A DNA stretch of 55,986 nt from Corynebacterium sp. HMSC078H07 (GTDB taxonomy: Bacteria > Actinomycetota > Actinomycetes > Mycobacteriales > Mycobacteriaceae), in NCBI RefSeq assembly GCF_001812805.1, contig NZ_KV810431.1, forward strand, positions 1,459-57,444, written 5' to 3'. Shown piece by piece: positions 24,787-32,246 of this stretch. The position numbers were made by a program, and so were the translations under genes. Under the pieces are notes generated by a model. The model worked only from the letters and a program-made list of their open reading frames with translations. It did no database searches and was not told the origin of the DNA. Each line of letters begins with the position of its first letter. The first letter of the stretch is position 1.

Positions 24787-25671
24787 ATGAACTCCACCGC
24801 TTTGTCCACCACCGTCCAGGTGGCCTCCTCCCTGTGGAACCGTTTCCAGGACTACCGCGAGGAAAAGTCCCGCGAGGCCTACTCCGTTCTTGAAACCGCC
24901 GCCGCACGTATGGACGAGCGCGACCAAGACTGGTTCCCGGAGGCCCGCCGTGAGGCTGGTGCCGTAACCAAGGCTGCCCACTCCCGCCTCGAGCGCGCCC
25001 TGGAGGAGCTCAAGGAGCGCAGCGAGAACACCGCCGAGAAGCTGGCCGCTGCGGCCGAAGACGCCCAGGACAAGGCCTCCACGCGCCTGAGCAAGGCACA
25101 GAAGCAGGCAGACAAGAAGGCGTCGAAGCTGCGCAAGCAGGCCTCGAAGAAGGCCACCAAGGCAGACAAGAAAGCCCGTAAGAAGGCAGCTCAGGTCCAG
25201 AAGAAGGCCCGCAAGGCCACCGGCAAGGAGAAGAAGGGCTCGAAGGTGTGGCTCATCTCCGCACTCGTGGCCGCTATCGCCGCCATCGCCGGTGGTGTTT
25301 ACTACTTCTTCACCCAGAAGAAGGAAGAATCCAAGGTTCCGCCGCGCGTGGAGGACTTCACCACCCCGTCTACCTCTGCACCGCAGGGCTCCACCTTGGT
25401 CTACACCTCCACCACCGAAGATGACGCTAAGGTCCCGTCGCAAGGCTCCGACCTGGCTGAGGATGGCGTCGTCGAGCGCGATGAGGAGCTGCTGGGTTCC
25501 CTCGATGAGCAGCTGGCCAAGCACCGCGAGGAAGAAACCGCTATCCAGGACGCCGTGGAAACCGAAATCGAGGTCAGCAACGCTGACAGCGAGGGTGTTG
25601 ACACCTCCCGCATTACCGATGACCACGAGTCTGAGGGCAAGCACCGCCTGCGCACCGAGGATGAGAATTAA
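24787..25671 (+). CDS. Lysine-rich single-pass membrane protein of unknown function
   Basis: A 294-residue protein of no recognised family. Residues 1-100 are charged and helical (probable coiled coil). Residues 101-153 are extremely Lys/Ala-rich in a histone-H1-like pattern (KKASKLRKQASKKATKADKK). A transmembrane helix follows at about 154-175 (VWLISALVAAIAAIAGGVYY). The tail (178-294) is acidic and Ser/Thr-rich. Positive-inside topology places the basic region in the cytoplasm at the membrane and the acidic tail outside. An AAGGAG site lies 10 nt before the ATG, and a strong terminator follows. It is divergent from metF. Confidence 0.75.
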   Translation: MNSTALSTTVQVASSLWNRFQDYREEKSREAYSVLETAAARMDERDQDWFPEARREAGAVTKAAHSRLERALEELKERSENTAEKLAAAAEDAQDKASTRLSKAQKQADKKASKLRKQASKKATKADKKARKKAAQVQKKARKATGKEKKGSKVWLISALVAAIAAIAGGVYYFFTQKKEESKVPPRVEDFTTPSTSAPQGSTLVYTSTTEDDAKVPSQGSDLAEDGVVERDEELLGSLDEQLAKHREEETAIQDAVETEIEVSNADSEGVDTSRITDDHESEGKHRLRTEDEN

Positions 25672-25732
25672 TCCCTTCGCCAGCTAGGCCACCCTACCTA
25701 GTTCACACCTGCCTAGCTCACACCTCACGTCC

Positions 25733-25764
25733 CCCTCTCCCCCGACTTTGGGGGAGAGGGTTTC
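25733..25764 (+). terminator. Rho-independent terminator
   Basis: CCCTCTCCCCC (25733-25743) pairs with GGGGGAGAGGG (25750-25760) around a 6-nt loop and is followed by TTTCGTTGTCTT. It ends the lysine-rich membrane protein gene. Just upstream, a 15-bp unit, CTAGTTCACACCTGC/CTAGCTCACACCTCA, is repeated imperfectly in tandem. Confidence 0.85.
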
Positions 25765-25910
25765 GTTGTCTTGATCTCACTGCTTTGCCCCCGCGCGCGC
25801 GACCTGCTTGAATCGATTATGACTGGCATCGATCGCCCAACGATCGGTGCCCGCGCGTTGTTTTCGCGCTGGAGTTTTAGTGGTAGCAGCACCCCCAAGG
25901 AGATTAGGAC

Positions 25911-26114
25911 ATGAGCTTCGAATCACTCATTGTCAAGCTCAAAGGTGGCGACACCTTTTACTTCCCCGCAGGTGCCGTCGCGGGCGACCCCTCCTCCCGC
26001 GTAGACAACCTGCGCTTCGCCATTGAGAATGGCACCCAGTTCAACTCTGTTGACGACTACGGCGTGGAACGCGAGTTCAACGGCTACGACGTGGACAACT
26101 ACCACCTCTCCTAA
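25911..26114 (+). CDS. Small conserved-looking hypothetical protein
   Basis: A 67-residue acidic protein (MSFESLIVKLKGGDTFYFPA...) with no signal peptide, membrane segment or recognised domain. It is rich in aromatic and Asp residues near the C-terminus (NGYDVDNYHLS). AAGGAG lies 8 nt before the ATG, and codon use matches the neighbours, so it is probably a real gene. It stands alone between a terminator and the ABC exporter operon. Confidence 0.65.
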   Translation: MSFESLIVKLKGGDTFYFPAGAVAGDPSSRVDNLRFAIENGTQFNSVDDYGVEREFNGYDVDNYHLS

Positions 26115-26166
26115 AACTGTTATCTAAGTCACCATACATCGCTGCAGGGTTATAAGATGAGTCTTT

Positions 26167-27741
26167 ATGACTCACTATCCGCGCATGAAGACGTGGTCGT
26201 GGTACCTCCCCGATGAACCACCTACGGGGGAGGTTTCTCTCACCGACACCACCGACTTCTCCCGCCCAGCTCAAGCCACGTGGCGGTTGCTCGGTGCGCA
26301 GCGCACCGGCGTTATCGGCATCTTCATAGCCACCTTTATCAACGCCCCGCTGGGCGCCTTGGTCTCCGTGATCATCGGCCAGACCACGCAGTATGCCTTC
26401 TCTGATCCCTCCTGGCGCACCGTAGCCCTGCCGCTTGCGGCCACGGCGGTCATCCTCTACATCGCCTACATCTGCGAGGCCACGGCGGATGCGTTTACGG
26501 ATCTTAGCCAGGCACGCACTACCCACACGCTGCGCCTTAACCTGCTGGATAAGTTGTTGGACGCTTCCACCGCTGGGATCAATCCGGGCCGGCTGCTCAA
26601 CACGATGGATGAGGATTCGCATTACATCGGCCAACTCAAGCAGATCCTCAACTTCCCTCTGGTCATGGTGGGCTACCTTCTAGGCGCAATGGTTAGCCTC
26701 GCCCCGATTTCCTGGCAGGTCTCCTGCGCGCTCCTCCTCGGCGCGTTCGCCACATCGTTGGCGTCCTGGGCCACGGCAAAGCCGCTGACTAAGGTAGCTG
26801 CGCGCCGCCGCCAGCTGGAAAACACCGCACTCTCCCTCGCCACGGACTTTGCGCAAGGCTCCCGCGTCATTAAGGGCCTCGGTGCCAAAGATATTGCCCG
26901 CCAGCGCTTTTCCGATGCCGCCCAGGACGCGCTGACTGCCATGCTCAAGGAAGCCCAGCGTGCATCCCTCATGGCGTGGATTCGCCAGATGGTTCCCGCT
27001 GCCTTCGCCGTGGGTATTCTCGCGTGGACCTCCTGGGAAACCTTTGAGGGCCGCATTGCCCCCGGCGGCATGATGGCGATTACCATGCTCGTGCCGCCGG
27101 CACTGACCGTGTTGGGAGTCTCCCTAGGCCTACTTACTGAGAACTGGGCCCGGGCACAGGCCTCCGTGGAGCGCGTCGGCGAACTACTCGGTGACCTCTC
27201 CACCAACACCACCGACACCACCAGCGCGCCCATCGAGCTCTCCCCTGGCCTCCACGTGTGGATGCCCACCACCACTGAAGGTCGCACCACCGTGGACTCC
27301 TGGGTGCGCTACCTTAACGACCACGGCGCCTTGTGCCCACCGCACCGCATCTCCGTTCTGGAGGGCACCCTGCAGGACAACGTCGATCCCCTCCGCAGCG
27401 CTAGCACCGCGCAGCTTCACGACGCCCTCCACGCCTCCGCCTGCAAGGACATCGTTATCCGTCTCGGTGGCTTCGGCCCCAACGGTGAGCTACCCTCCGC
27501 TCCCATCGGTGAGGCCGGACTCAACCTCTCCGGTGGCCAGCGCCAACGCGTCGCACTTGCCCGCGCGCTCGCGCTCGACCCCGATGTCCTCGTGCTCGAC
27601 AACCCCACGACGGGACTGGATTCGTTGACCCTGGCGGACGTCGCCAAGCGCGTACGTGACCTGCGCGCCGGCAAGGTAACCGTGGTCATCACCTCTGCCT
27701 CCACGTGGGCCGCCAACGCCGATGAGGTGGTGGAACTATGA
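26167..27741 (+). CDS. ABC exporter half-transporter with degenerate ATP-binding domain
   Basis: A 524-residue fusion of a six-helix membrane domain (about 35-310) and a nucleotide-binding domain. The Walker A lysine motif is absent: the expected position reads PTTTEGRTTVDSW. The signature LSGGQRQRVALARAL is perfect. Walker B is DVLVLDNPTTGLD, with Asn in place of the catalytic Glu. Such subunits work only as heterodimers. It overlaps the next half-transporter by 4 bp. The ATG at 26167 follows a TATAAG -10-like sequence by 10 nt, so the leader would be very short. A later ATG (26185) is possible. Confidence 0.88.
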   Translation: MTHYPRMKTWSWYLPDEPPTGEVSLTDTTDFSRPAQATWRLLGAQRTGVIGIFIATFINAPLGALVSVIIGQTTQYAFSDPSWRTVALPLAATAVILYIAYICEATADAFTDLSQARTTHTLRLNLLDKLLDASTAGINPGRLLNTMDEDSHYIGQLKQILNFPLVMVGYLLGAMVSLAPISWQVSCALLLGAFATSLASWATAKPLTKVAARRRQLENTALSLATDFAQGSRVIKGLGAKDIARQRFSDAAQDALTAMLKEAQRASLMAWIRQMVPAAFAVGILAWTSWETFEGRIAPGGMMAITMLVPPALTVLGVSLGLLTENWARAQASVERVGELLGDLSTNTTDTTSAPIELSPGLHVWMPTTTEGRTTVDSWVRYLNDHGALCPPHRISVLEGTLQDNVDPLRSASTAQLHDALHASACKDIVIRLGGFGPNGELPSAPIGEAGLNLSGGQRQRVALARALALDPDVLVLDNPTTGLDSLTLADVAKRVRDLRAGKVTVVITSASTWAANADEVVEL

Positions 27742-29558
27742 GCACCGCACACAAGAGCGCCACCGTAGATCGCGCCGACGCCCTCGCCCCCGCTTCCCCG
27801 CAGGAGTGCCTGCGCTTCCTCAAGACCCTGCCCAGCGCGCCCAGCAGGCTCGGCATCGCCCTCTTCTTTGGACTGTTTACCGTGACTGTCATCATGATGA
27901 ACCTGGTTTCCCAAGTTCTCGGCCGCGTCGTGGACATCATCCAGGGCGTGGAGCTGCCCGTCCTCGGCACGGGGCGCAGCGCCATGGTGGGCGCACTTAT
28001 CATCATTGCCGTGGGCTACCTCGTGGAGGTCACCGGCCGCACCCTGGGCCGCTACCTCGTCACCTCCACCACCCGCCGCCTGTCGGTGGATCTGCGCACC
28101 TCAGCGTTAGATTCCACCCTCGGCGCACCCGTGCCAGCCGTCATGGAGCTCGGCACCGGCAACGTCATCACGCGCCTGTCCAAGGATATTGACACCGTGG
28201 TGATGACCATCTCCATGATGGGTGACCGCCTCGTGCTGACCCTCTTCATGCTACCGCTGACCGCGGTCATGATGGTGTTCATCCACCCTGCCTATGCCCT
28301 ACTCTTCATCGCAGTGGGCTGCCTGCTCTATCCCTTCATCCGCGGCACCATGCGGGACATCCCCGCCGTTGCCAACGAAGTGTCTTCGGTGGAGGCCTAC
28401 CGCAACAACGTGCTGCTGGATACCATCCGCGCACTGGAAACCCTCCGCCAGTTCACGCTTAAGGACTGGGCGCATACCCGCATGGAGCGCTACTCCTGGG
28501 ACACCGTGCAGGCTTGGGGCAACAAGGTCCCGCTCATTAACCGCATCGTCGGCCAAGGCGCCCTCGCCTTCGGCGTGCTGCTGCTGGGCTCAGTAGCCAT
28601 GTCCGTGCCCATGGTCATGGCCGGCTGGCTAACCCAAGGCCAAGCTACTGCCGCGGTCCTGCTCGTCATGCGCCTGGAAGTCCACGTGTTCAACATCCTC
28701 TTCTTCGCCGGCGAGATCCAGCACTCCGTGACTTCCCTCGGCCGTGCCGTCGCCCTGGCCACCCTCGATGACACCGCCAGTACTGCCGGCGAAGGACACC
28801 ACCAGGACACTCCACGTCTCACCCACGCCCCCACCATCACCATTAAGTACCTCTCCTACCACTACCCGGGTGGCGCGCCTGTGCTTCGCGACGTCTCCCT
28901 CACCCTCACCGCCGGCAGCACCACCGCCCTAGTGGGCACCTCCGGCGCGGGTAAATCCACCCTGGCGTCCCTCGTCGCCGGCCTGCAGTACCCCACCCAG
29001 GGAAGCATCAGTCTCGACGACATCGACACCGCTACTGTCCCCAACACGTGGATCACCGAACACGTCGCTCTCATTACCCAGGAAGTCCACCTCTTCTCCG
29101 GCTCGCTGCGCAATGACCTTCTCTTGGCCAAGCCCGGTGCCAGCGATGAGGAGCTGTGGGCGGCACTCCATACCGTGGGTTTGGACGAGCACTCCCGTTG
29201 GCTGCCCCAGGGCCTCGACACCCTCATCGGTGCCGGCAATGAGGAAATCGGCGCGGAGGCCGAACAGCAGCTGTCACTAGCCCGCATGATCCTGCGCCAG
29301 CCACCAGTCCTCATCATGGACGAGGCCACCTCCGAAGCCGGTTCCGAGCATGCCGAGGTCCTCGAACACGCCGCCAAGGCTGTCACCAAAGACCGGACCG
29401 CACTCGTCGTTGCCCACCGCCTGGACCAAGCCCGCGAGGCCGACCGCATCATCGTCATGGAGCAAGGCCAGATCGTTGAAGACGGCACCCACGCCGAACT
29501 CATCGCCCTGAACGGCCGCTACGCCAAGGCCTATGCACAGTGGGAGCACGGGCAATAG
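27738..29558 (+). CDS. ABC exporter half-transporter with catalytic ATP site
   Basis: A 606-residue membrane-plus-ATPase protein, MsbA/LmrA-like. It has six helices in residues about 40-310, then Walker A VGTSGAGKST, Q-loop LITQEVHLF, Walker B VLIMDEATSEAG with the catalytic Glu, and H-loop VVAHRL. Its signature is degenerate (EIGAEAEQQLSLARMIL in place of LSGGQ). The partner supplies a perfect signature but no Walker A. One composite site (this Walker A plus the partner's LSGGQ) is therefore intact and the other is dead. The substrate is unknown; lipids, peptides or drugs are typical for the class. Confidence 0.9.
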   Translation: MSTAHKSATVDRADALAPASPQECLRFLKTLPSAPSRLGIALFFGLFTVTVIMMNLVSQVLGRVVDIIQGVELPVLGTGRSAMVGALIIIAVGYLVEVTGRTLGRYLVTSTTRRLSVDLRTSALDSTLGAPVPAVMELGTGNVITRLSKDIDTVVMTISMMGDRLVLTLFMLPLTAVMMVFIHPAYALLFIAVGCLLYPFIRGTMRDIPAVANEVSSVEAYRNNVLLDTIRALETLRQFTLKDWAHTRMERYSWDTVQAWGNKVPLINRIVGQGALAFGVLLLGSVAMSVPMVMAGWLTQGQATAAVLLVMRLEVHVFNILFFAGEIQHSVTSLGRAVALATLDDTASTAGEGHHQDTPRLTHAPTITIKYLSYHYPGGAPVLRDVSLTLTAGSTTALVGTSGAGKSTLASLVAGLQYPTQGSISLDDIDTATVPNTWITEHVALITQEVHLFSGSLRNDLLLAKPGASDEELWAALHTVGLDEHSRWLPQGLDTLIGAGNEEIGAEAEQQLSLARMILRQPPVLIMDEATSEAGSEHAEVLEHAAKAVTKDRTALVVAHRLDQAREADRIIVMEQGQIVEDGTHAELIALNGRYAKAYAQWEHGQ

Positions 29559-29561
29559 GAG

Positions 29562-29577
29562 TCCCAAGTACTTGGGA
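29562..29577. repeat. 16-bp perfect palindrome downstream of the ABC exporter
   Basis: TCCCAAGTACTTGGGA begins four bases after the exporter stop codon. It has no loop and is not followed by a T-tract, so it is more likely a binding site or weak hairpin than a standard terminator. The DUF2335-like gene ends 58 bp further on, on the other strand. Confidence 0.4.
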
Positions 29578-29635
29578 AAGAGCTCGGGGTTGCGCGGTAT
29601 CCTGATCATTAATTAGGTAGTCAAAAAGATACTAC

Positions 29636-30265
29636 TTAACTCTCGGCATTCTCTTCAGGTGCTCCTGGACGCCAAAGCATACCGCTAGTAGGACGTAGGT
29701 AGAGGCGAATACCACCAATTGAGAGAAGAACTCCCATTCCGGCAGCAAAAGGAGTGTTGCCTGCCAGGCCGAAGATTACAGTCACAATGAGCAGCAGGAT
29801 TACCAAGGTGAAAATCATCCATTGCCCCCTCTCAGCTGCCTTTGCTTCTTCTCGGATCGAATCTGCGAGTGCTTCATTGACTGCAGCATTCGACTGCGTG
29901 GCCATATTTGCTGCACTCGCGGACCCTTCAGCCATTGCGACTATTCGCTCTGCCAAACCAGATTGAATGTCTTCATATCCTTGCAACTCACTCGGATGCG
30001 GCAACGGTGCAATACGGGTAATACTTGTTAGTTGCTGTTCTACTTCGTCACGTACATGATGGACTAATTCAGCTTCTAATTCTTCTCCGCGCTGTAGCTG
30101 GTCATTGCTGTTCGGAGCAACCTCCCCGTTTGCCTCCAAGCTTTGTCCAGGTTTTCCGTCGGTGCCTGGATTTGCGTCGCTCGAATCACTCGGCCGTCGC
30201 TGGACCGAGCTATCACTCGACCTTGCTTGTTCGTTGCTATCACTATTGAAGTGGTCATCACCCAT
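29636..30265 (-). CDS. DUF2335-like membrane protein
   Basis: A 209-residue protein with a low-complexity Ser/Asp/Gln-rich N-terminus (1-60). A DUF2335-like core follows: PLPHPSELQGYEDIQSGLAE, then RIVAMAEGSA and helices up to the membrane. Two C-terminal transmembrane segments (about 152-172 and 175-193) complete it. The function of DUF2335 proteins is not known. The ATG at 30265 is chosen because GGAGGAGG precedes it closely; 40 further upstream codons are open but have no such site. The gene is noticeably AT-richer than its neighbours, suggesting an acquired gene. Confidence 0.7.
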   Translation of the reverse strand: MGDDHFNSDSNEQARSSDSSVQRRPSDSSDANPGTDGKPGQSLEANGEVAPNSNDQLQRGEELEAELVHHVRDEVEQQLTSITRIAPLPHPSELQGYEDIQSGLAERIVAMAEGSASAANMATQSNAAVNEALADSIREEAKAAERGQWMIFTLVILLLIVTVIFGLAGNTPFAAGMGVLLSIGGIRLYLRPTSGMLWRPGAPEENAES

Positions 30266-30454
30266 TCCCCTCCTCCTATTCCTAACGCTGGTTGTTAAGT
30301 GTTTCTCTATGTGAAACTTGCCATCCCGTTTCAAATACCCATCTTTCCCTATGATTATGCCAGACGTGGCAACACGTGTCTTCACCTCACTTTCCCGCCT
30401 AAATTTTCAATTCCGGAAACGCCATTCCTGGATACGGCCTCTACCATAGGAGCT

Positions 30455-30928
30455 ATGCATCTTCTCCCCTTGACTGAAGCCGACCGCACCTACCTCGCCC
30501 GCCTTAACTTCCTTGCCGATACGTTCGGCGGTGAACACAAAGCACTCCCTGATGGTTTTGAGGAAGGCTTTGACTATTACCTCGGCGGCTGGGAACCTTC
30601 CCGCGGGGGATTCATCGCCTGGGAAGGCCACGTACCCGCCGGCGGTGTATGGCTCAACTGGGGCACGGCTGAGCGCCACGGCTTTGGCCACGTGGCTGAG
30701 GGCATTCCAGAGCTTGCCCTCGCCGTCGAATCTCGATTCCGCGGCCAAGGTGTGGGCACTGTGCTTATCGACGCCGCCACGGACCTCGCCCGTGAGATGA
30801 ACACTCCCGGCATTTCCCTCTCCGCGGCCAAAGACAATGACCGCGCCCACCGCCTTTACTTGCATCTTGGCTTTGAGCCAGTCAGCGAGCGCGACGGTCA
30901 CATCGTCCTAGTCAAGCGTTTCAGCTAA
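30455..30928 (+). CDS. GNAT-family N-acetyltransferase
   Basis: A 157-residue protein with the acetyl-CoA-binding pattern LALAVESRFRGQGVGTVLIDAA (motif A, RGQGVG) and a C-terminal ISLSAAKDNDRAHRLYLHLGFEPV (motif B, N-x-A-x-x-x-Y-x-x-x-GF). GNAT enzymes acetylate amines on small molecules or proteins; the substrate here is unknown. The ATG at 30455 has AGGAG only 3 nt upstream, close for a ribosome site, but the homology starts at this Met. The open frame upstream has no other support. Confidence 0.85.
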   Translation: MHLLPLTEADRTYLARLNFLADTFGGEHKALPDGFEEGFDYYLGGWEPSRGGFIAWEGHVPAGGVWLNWGTAERHGFGHVAEGIPELALAVESRFRGQGVGTVLIDAATDLAREMNTPGISLSAAKDNDRAHRLYLHLGFEPVSERDGHIVLVKRFS

Positions 30929-30984
30929 ACCCCATACGTCACATATGACAACTTGTTTCACTCTAGTTGCGTGTCACTAGGCCT

Positions 30985-31014
30985 TTTACATTTGCACCCG
31001 AGCAAGAATAAGGG
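30985..31014 (+). promoter_or_regulatory. Possible promoter of the polysaccharide deacetylase gene
   Basis: TTTACA (30985-30990) and TAAGGG (31009-31014) are separated by 18 bp and lie 27 bp upstream of the ATG. The -10 is weak, so this is tentative. Confidence 0.35.
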
Positions 31015-31041
31015 GTCGAATTGTCTCCGTAGAAGGTTGTC

Positions 31042-31989
31042 ATGCGTCGAAACAGAATCCTTACACACTCGCTCGCTGCCCTCACGCTCGCAGTCTCCAC
31101 CGCACTGCCCGGCGTTGCCACCGCAGCTGAGCTTCCCACCGTCCCCCAACCGGGAATCCCGGCACCACAACTGCCGGTGCTTCCCGATGTCCAAAAGGAA
31201 ATCGACCGCCTAGAGCAGGACGCTTACAACGCCCTCCCAAAGGAACTGCAAGACAACCCTGTCTTCGCCGGCTCGTCTCGTCCCCAAACGAACGAATCGA
31301 AAGACAAGAAGAAGTCCGCGAACAAGAACGACAACCAGAACGCGAACAAGCGCAAAGAAAAGAACAACCAGACTCAATCCGTAGCGGATGCAACATGTTC
31401 CAACTGCGTTGCCATCACCTACGATGACGGCCCAGGTGAGCTCACGAACCAACTGCTCGACACCCTCAATGCCAAGAACGCACACGCCAGCTTCATGGTG
31501 CTCGCACCCAATGCCTACGCACACCCGGAGCTTCTCCGCCGTATGAAGGCCGAAGGTCACACCGTGGGCAACCACACCGCCTCACACCGCGAGCTCGACA
31601 AGCTTTCGCCGGGCCAAGTCGACGGTGAGATCAAAGCAGGGTCAGCCGCCATCAAGGCAGCCACCGGCGATAGCCCACGGTGGCTCCGTCCTCCCTACGG
31701 CGCCACGAACACCACCGTCAGCAACGCCGCCAAGGCCAATGACCAGGCACAAGCTCTCTGGTCTGTCGATACCTTGGACTGGAAGGACCGCAACAGCGAG
31801 CACATATGCAGCGCCGCTGTCGACGGCGCACAACCCGGTGCCATCATCCTCATGCATGACATCCATCCCACAACTGTAGCGGCTGCCGACTGCATCATCG
31901 ACGGCTTACGCGCCAAAGGATTTGAGCCTGTCAGCCTAGACCGCCTCATTCCCAACCCAGAACCTGGAAGACAGTACCTAAACCGCTAG
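31042..31989 (+). CDS. Secreted polysaccharide deacetylase (NodB domain)
   Basis: A 315-residue exported enzyme. A signal peptide (1-29, cleavage near ATAA) is followed by a Lys/Asn-rich linker and a NodB domain from about 120. Catalytic and metal motifs are complete: TYDDGPG (general base and metal Asp128/Asp129), HTASHRE (metal His pair), RPPYGATN, VDTLDWKDR and LMHDIH. It should remove acetyl groups from peptidoglycan or another wall polysaccharide. GAAGG precedes the ATG by 5 nt, and a strong terminator follows at 32057. It is encoded next to, and convergent with, the S-layer protein. Confidence 0.92.
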   Translation: MRRNRILTHSLAALTLAVSTALPGVATAAELPTVPQPGIPAPQLPVLPDVQKEIDRLEQDAYNALPKELQDNPVFAGSSRPQTNESKDKKKSANKNDNQNANKRKEKNNQTQSVADATCSNCVAITYDDGPGELTNQLLDTLNAKNAHASFMVLAPNAYAHPELLRRMKAEGHTVGNHTASHRELDKLSPGQVDGEIKAGSAAIKAATGDSPRWLRPPYGATNTTVSNAAKANDQAQALWSVDTLDWKDRNSEHICSAAVDGAQPGAIILMHDIHPTTVAAADCIIDGLRAKGFEPVSLDRLIPNPEPGRQYLNR

Positions 31990-32056
31990 TTGACAGAAGC
32001 TTCCGCTTATCCAGGAGGATGGCCTAGAACAACATGCTCTAAACCAACTACAAGTC

Positions 32057-32087
32057 AAGGCTCCAACCACTTTTTGGTTGGAGCCTT
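32057..32087 (+). terminator. Terminator of the deacetylase gene
   Basis: AAGGCTCCAACCA (32057-32069) pairs with TGGTTGGAGCCTT (32075-32087) in a 13-bp stem with a 5-nt loop, followed by CCACTTTCG. It lies 68 bp after the stop codon. Confidence 0.8.
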
Positions 32088-32166
32088 CCACTTTCGATTT
32101 AAGGAGAAAGCCCTACTACTCCACCTGTCTTGCAAGGCGGATTCTACCGCCCTCGGACGAAATAAA

Positions 32167-32197
32167 AGTAGGGCCCCGCCATAGGCGGGGCCCTACT
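32167..32197 (-). terminator. Terminator of the S-layer gene
   Basis: AGTAGGGCCCCGCC (32167-32180) and GGCGGGGCCCTACT (32184-32197) form a 14-bp GC-rich stem with a 3-nt loop. On the minus strand it is followed by TTTTATTT, a classic rho-independent terminator. It lies 50 bp beyond the S-layer stop codon, as expected for a very highly expressed gene. Confidence 0.9.
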
Positions 32198-32246
32198 ACT
32201 GGCTTACTCCTTTAGGGGCGGGGGAGTGATATCAGCTACCGAGGGA

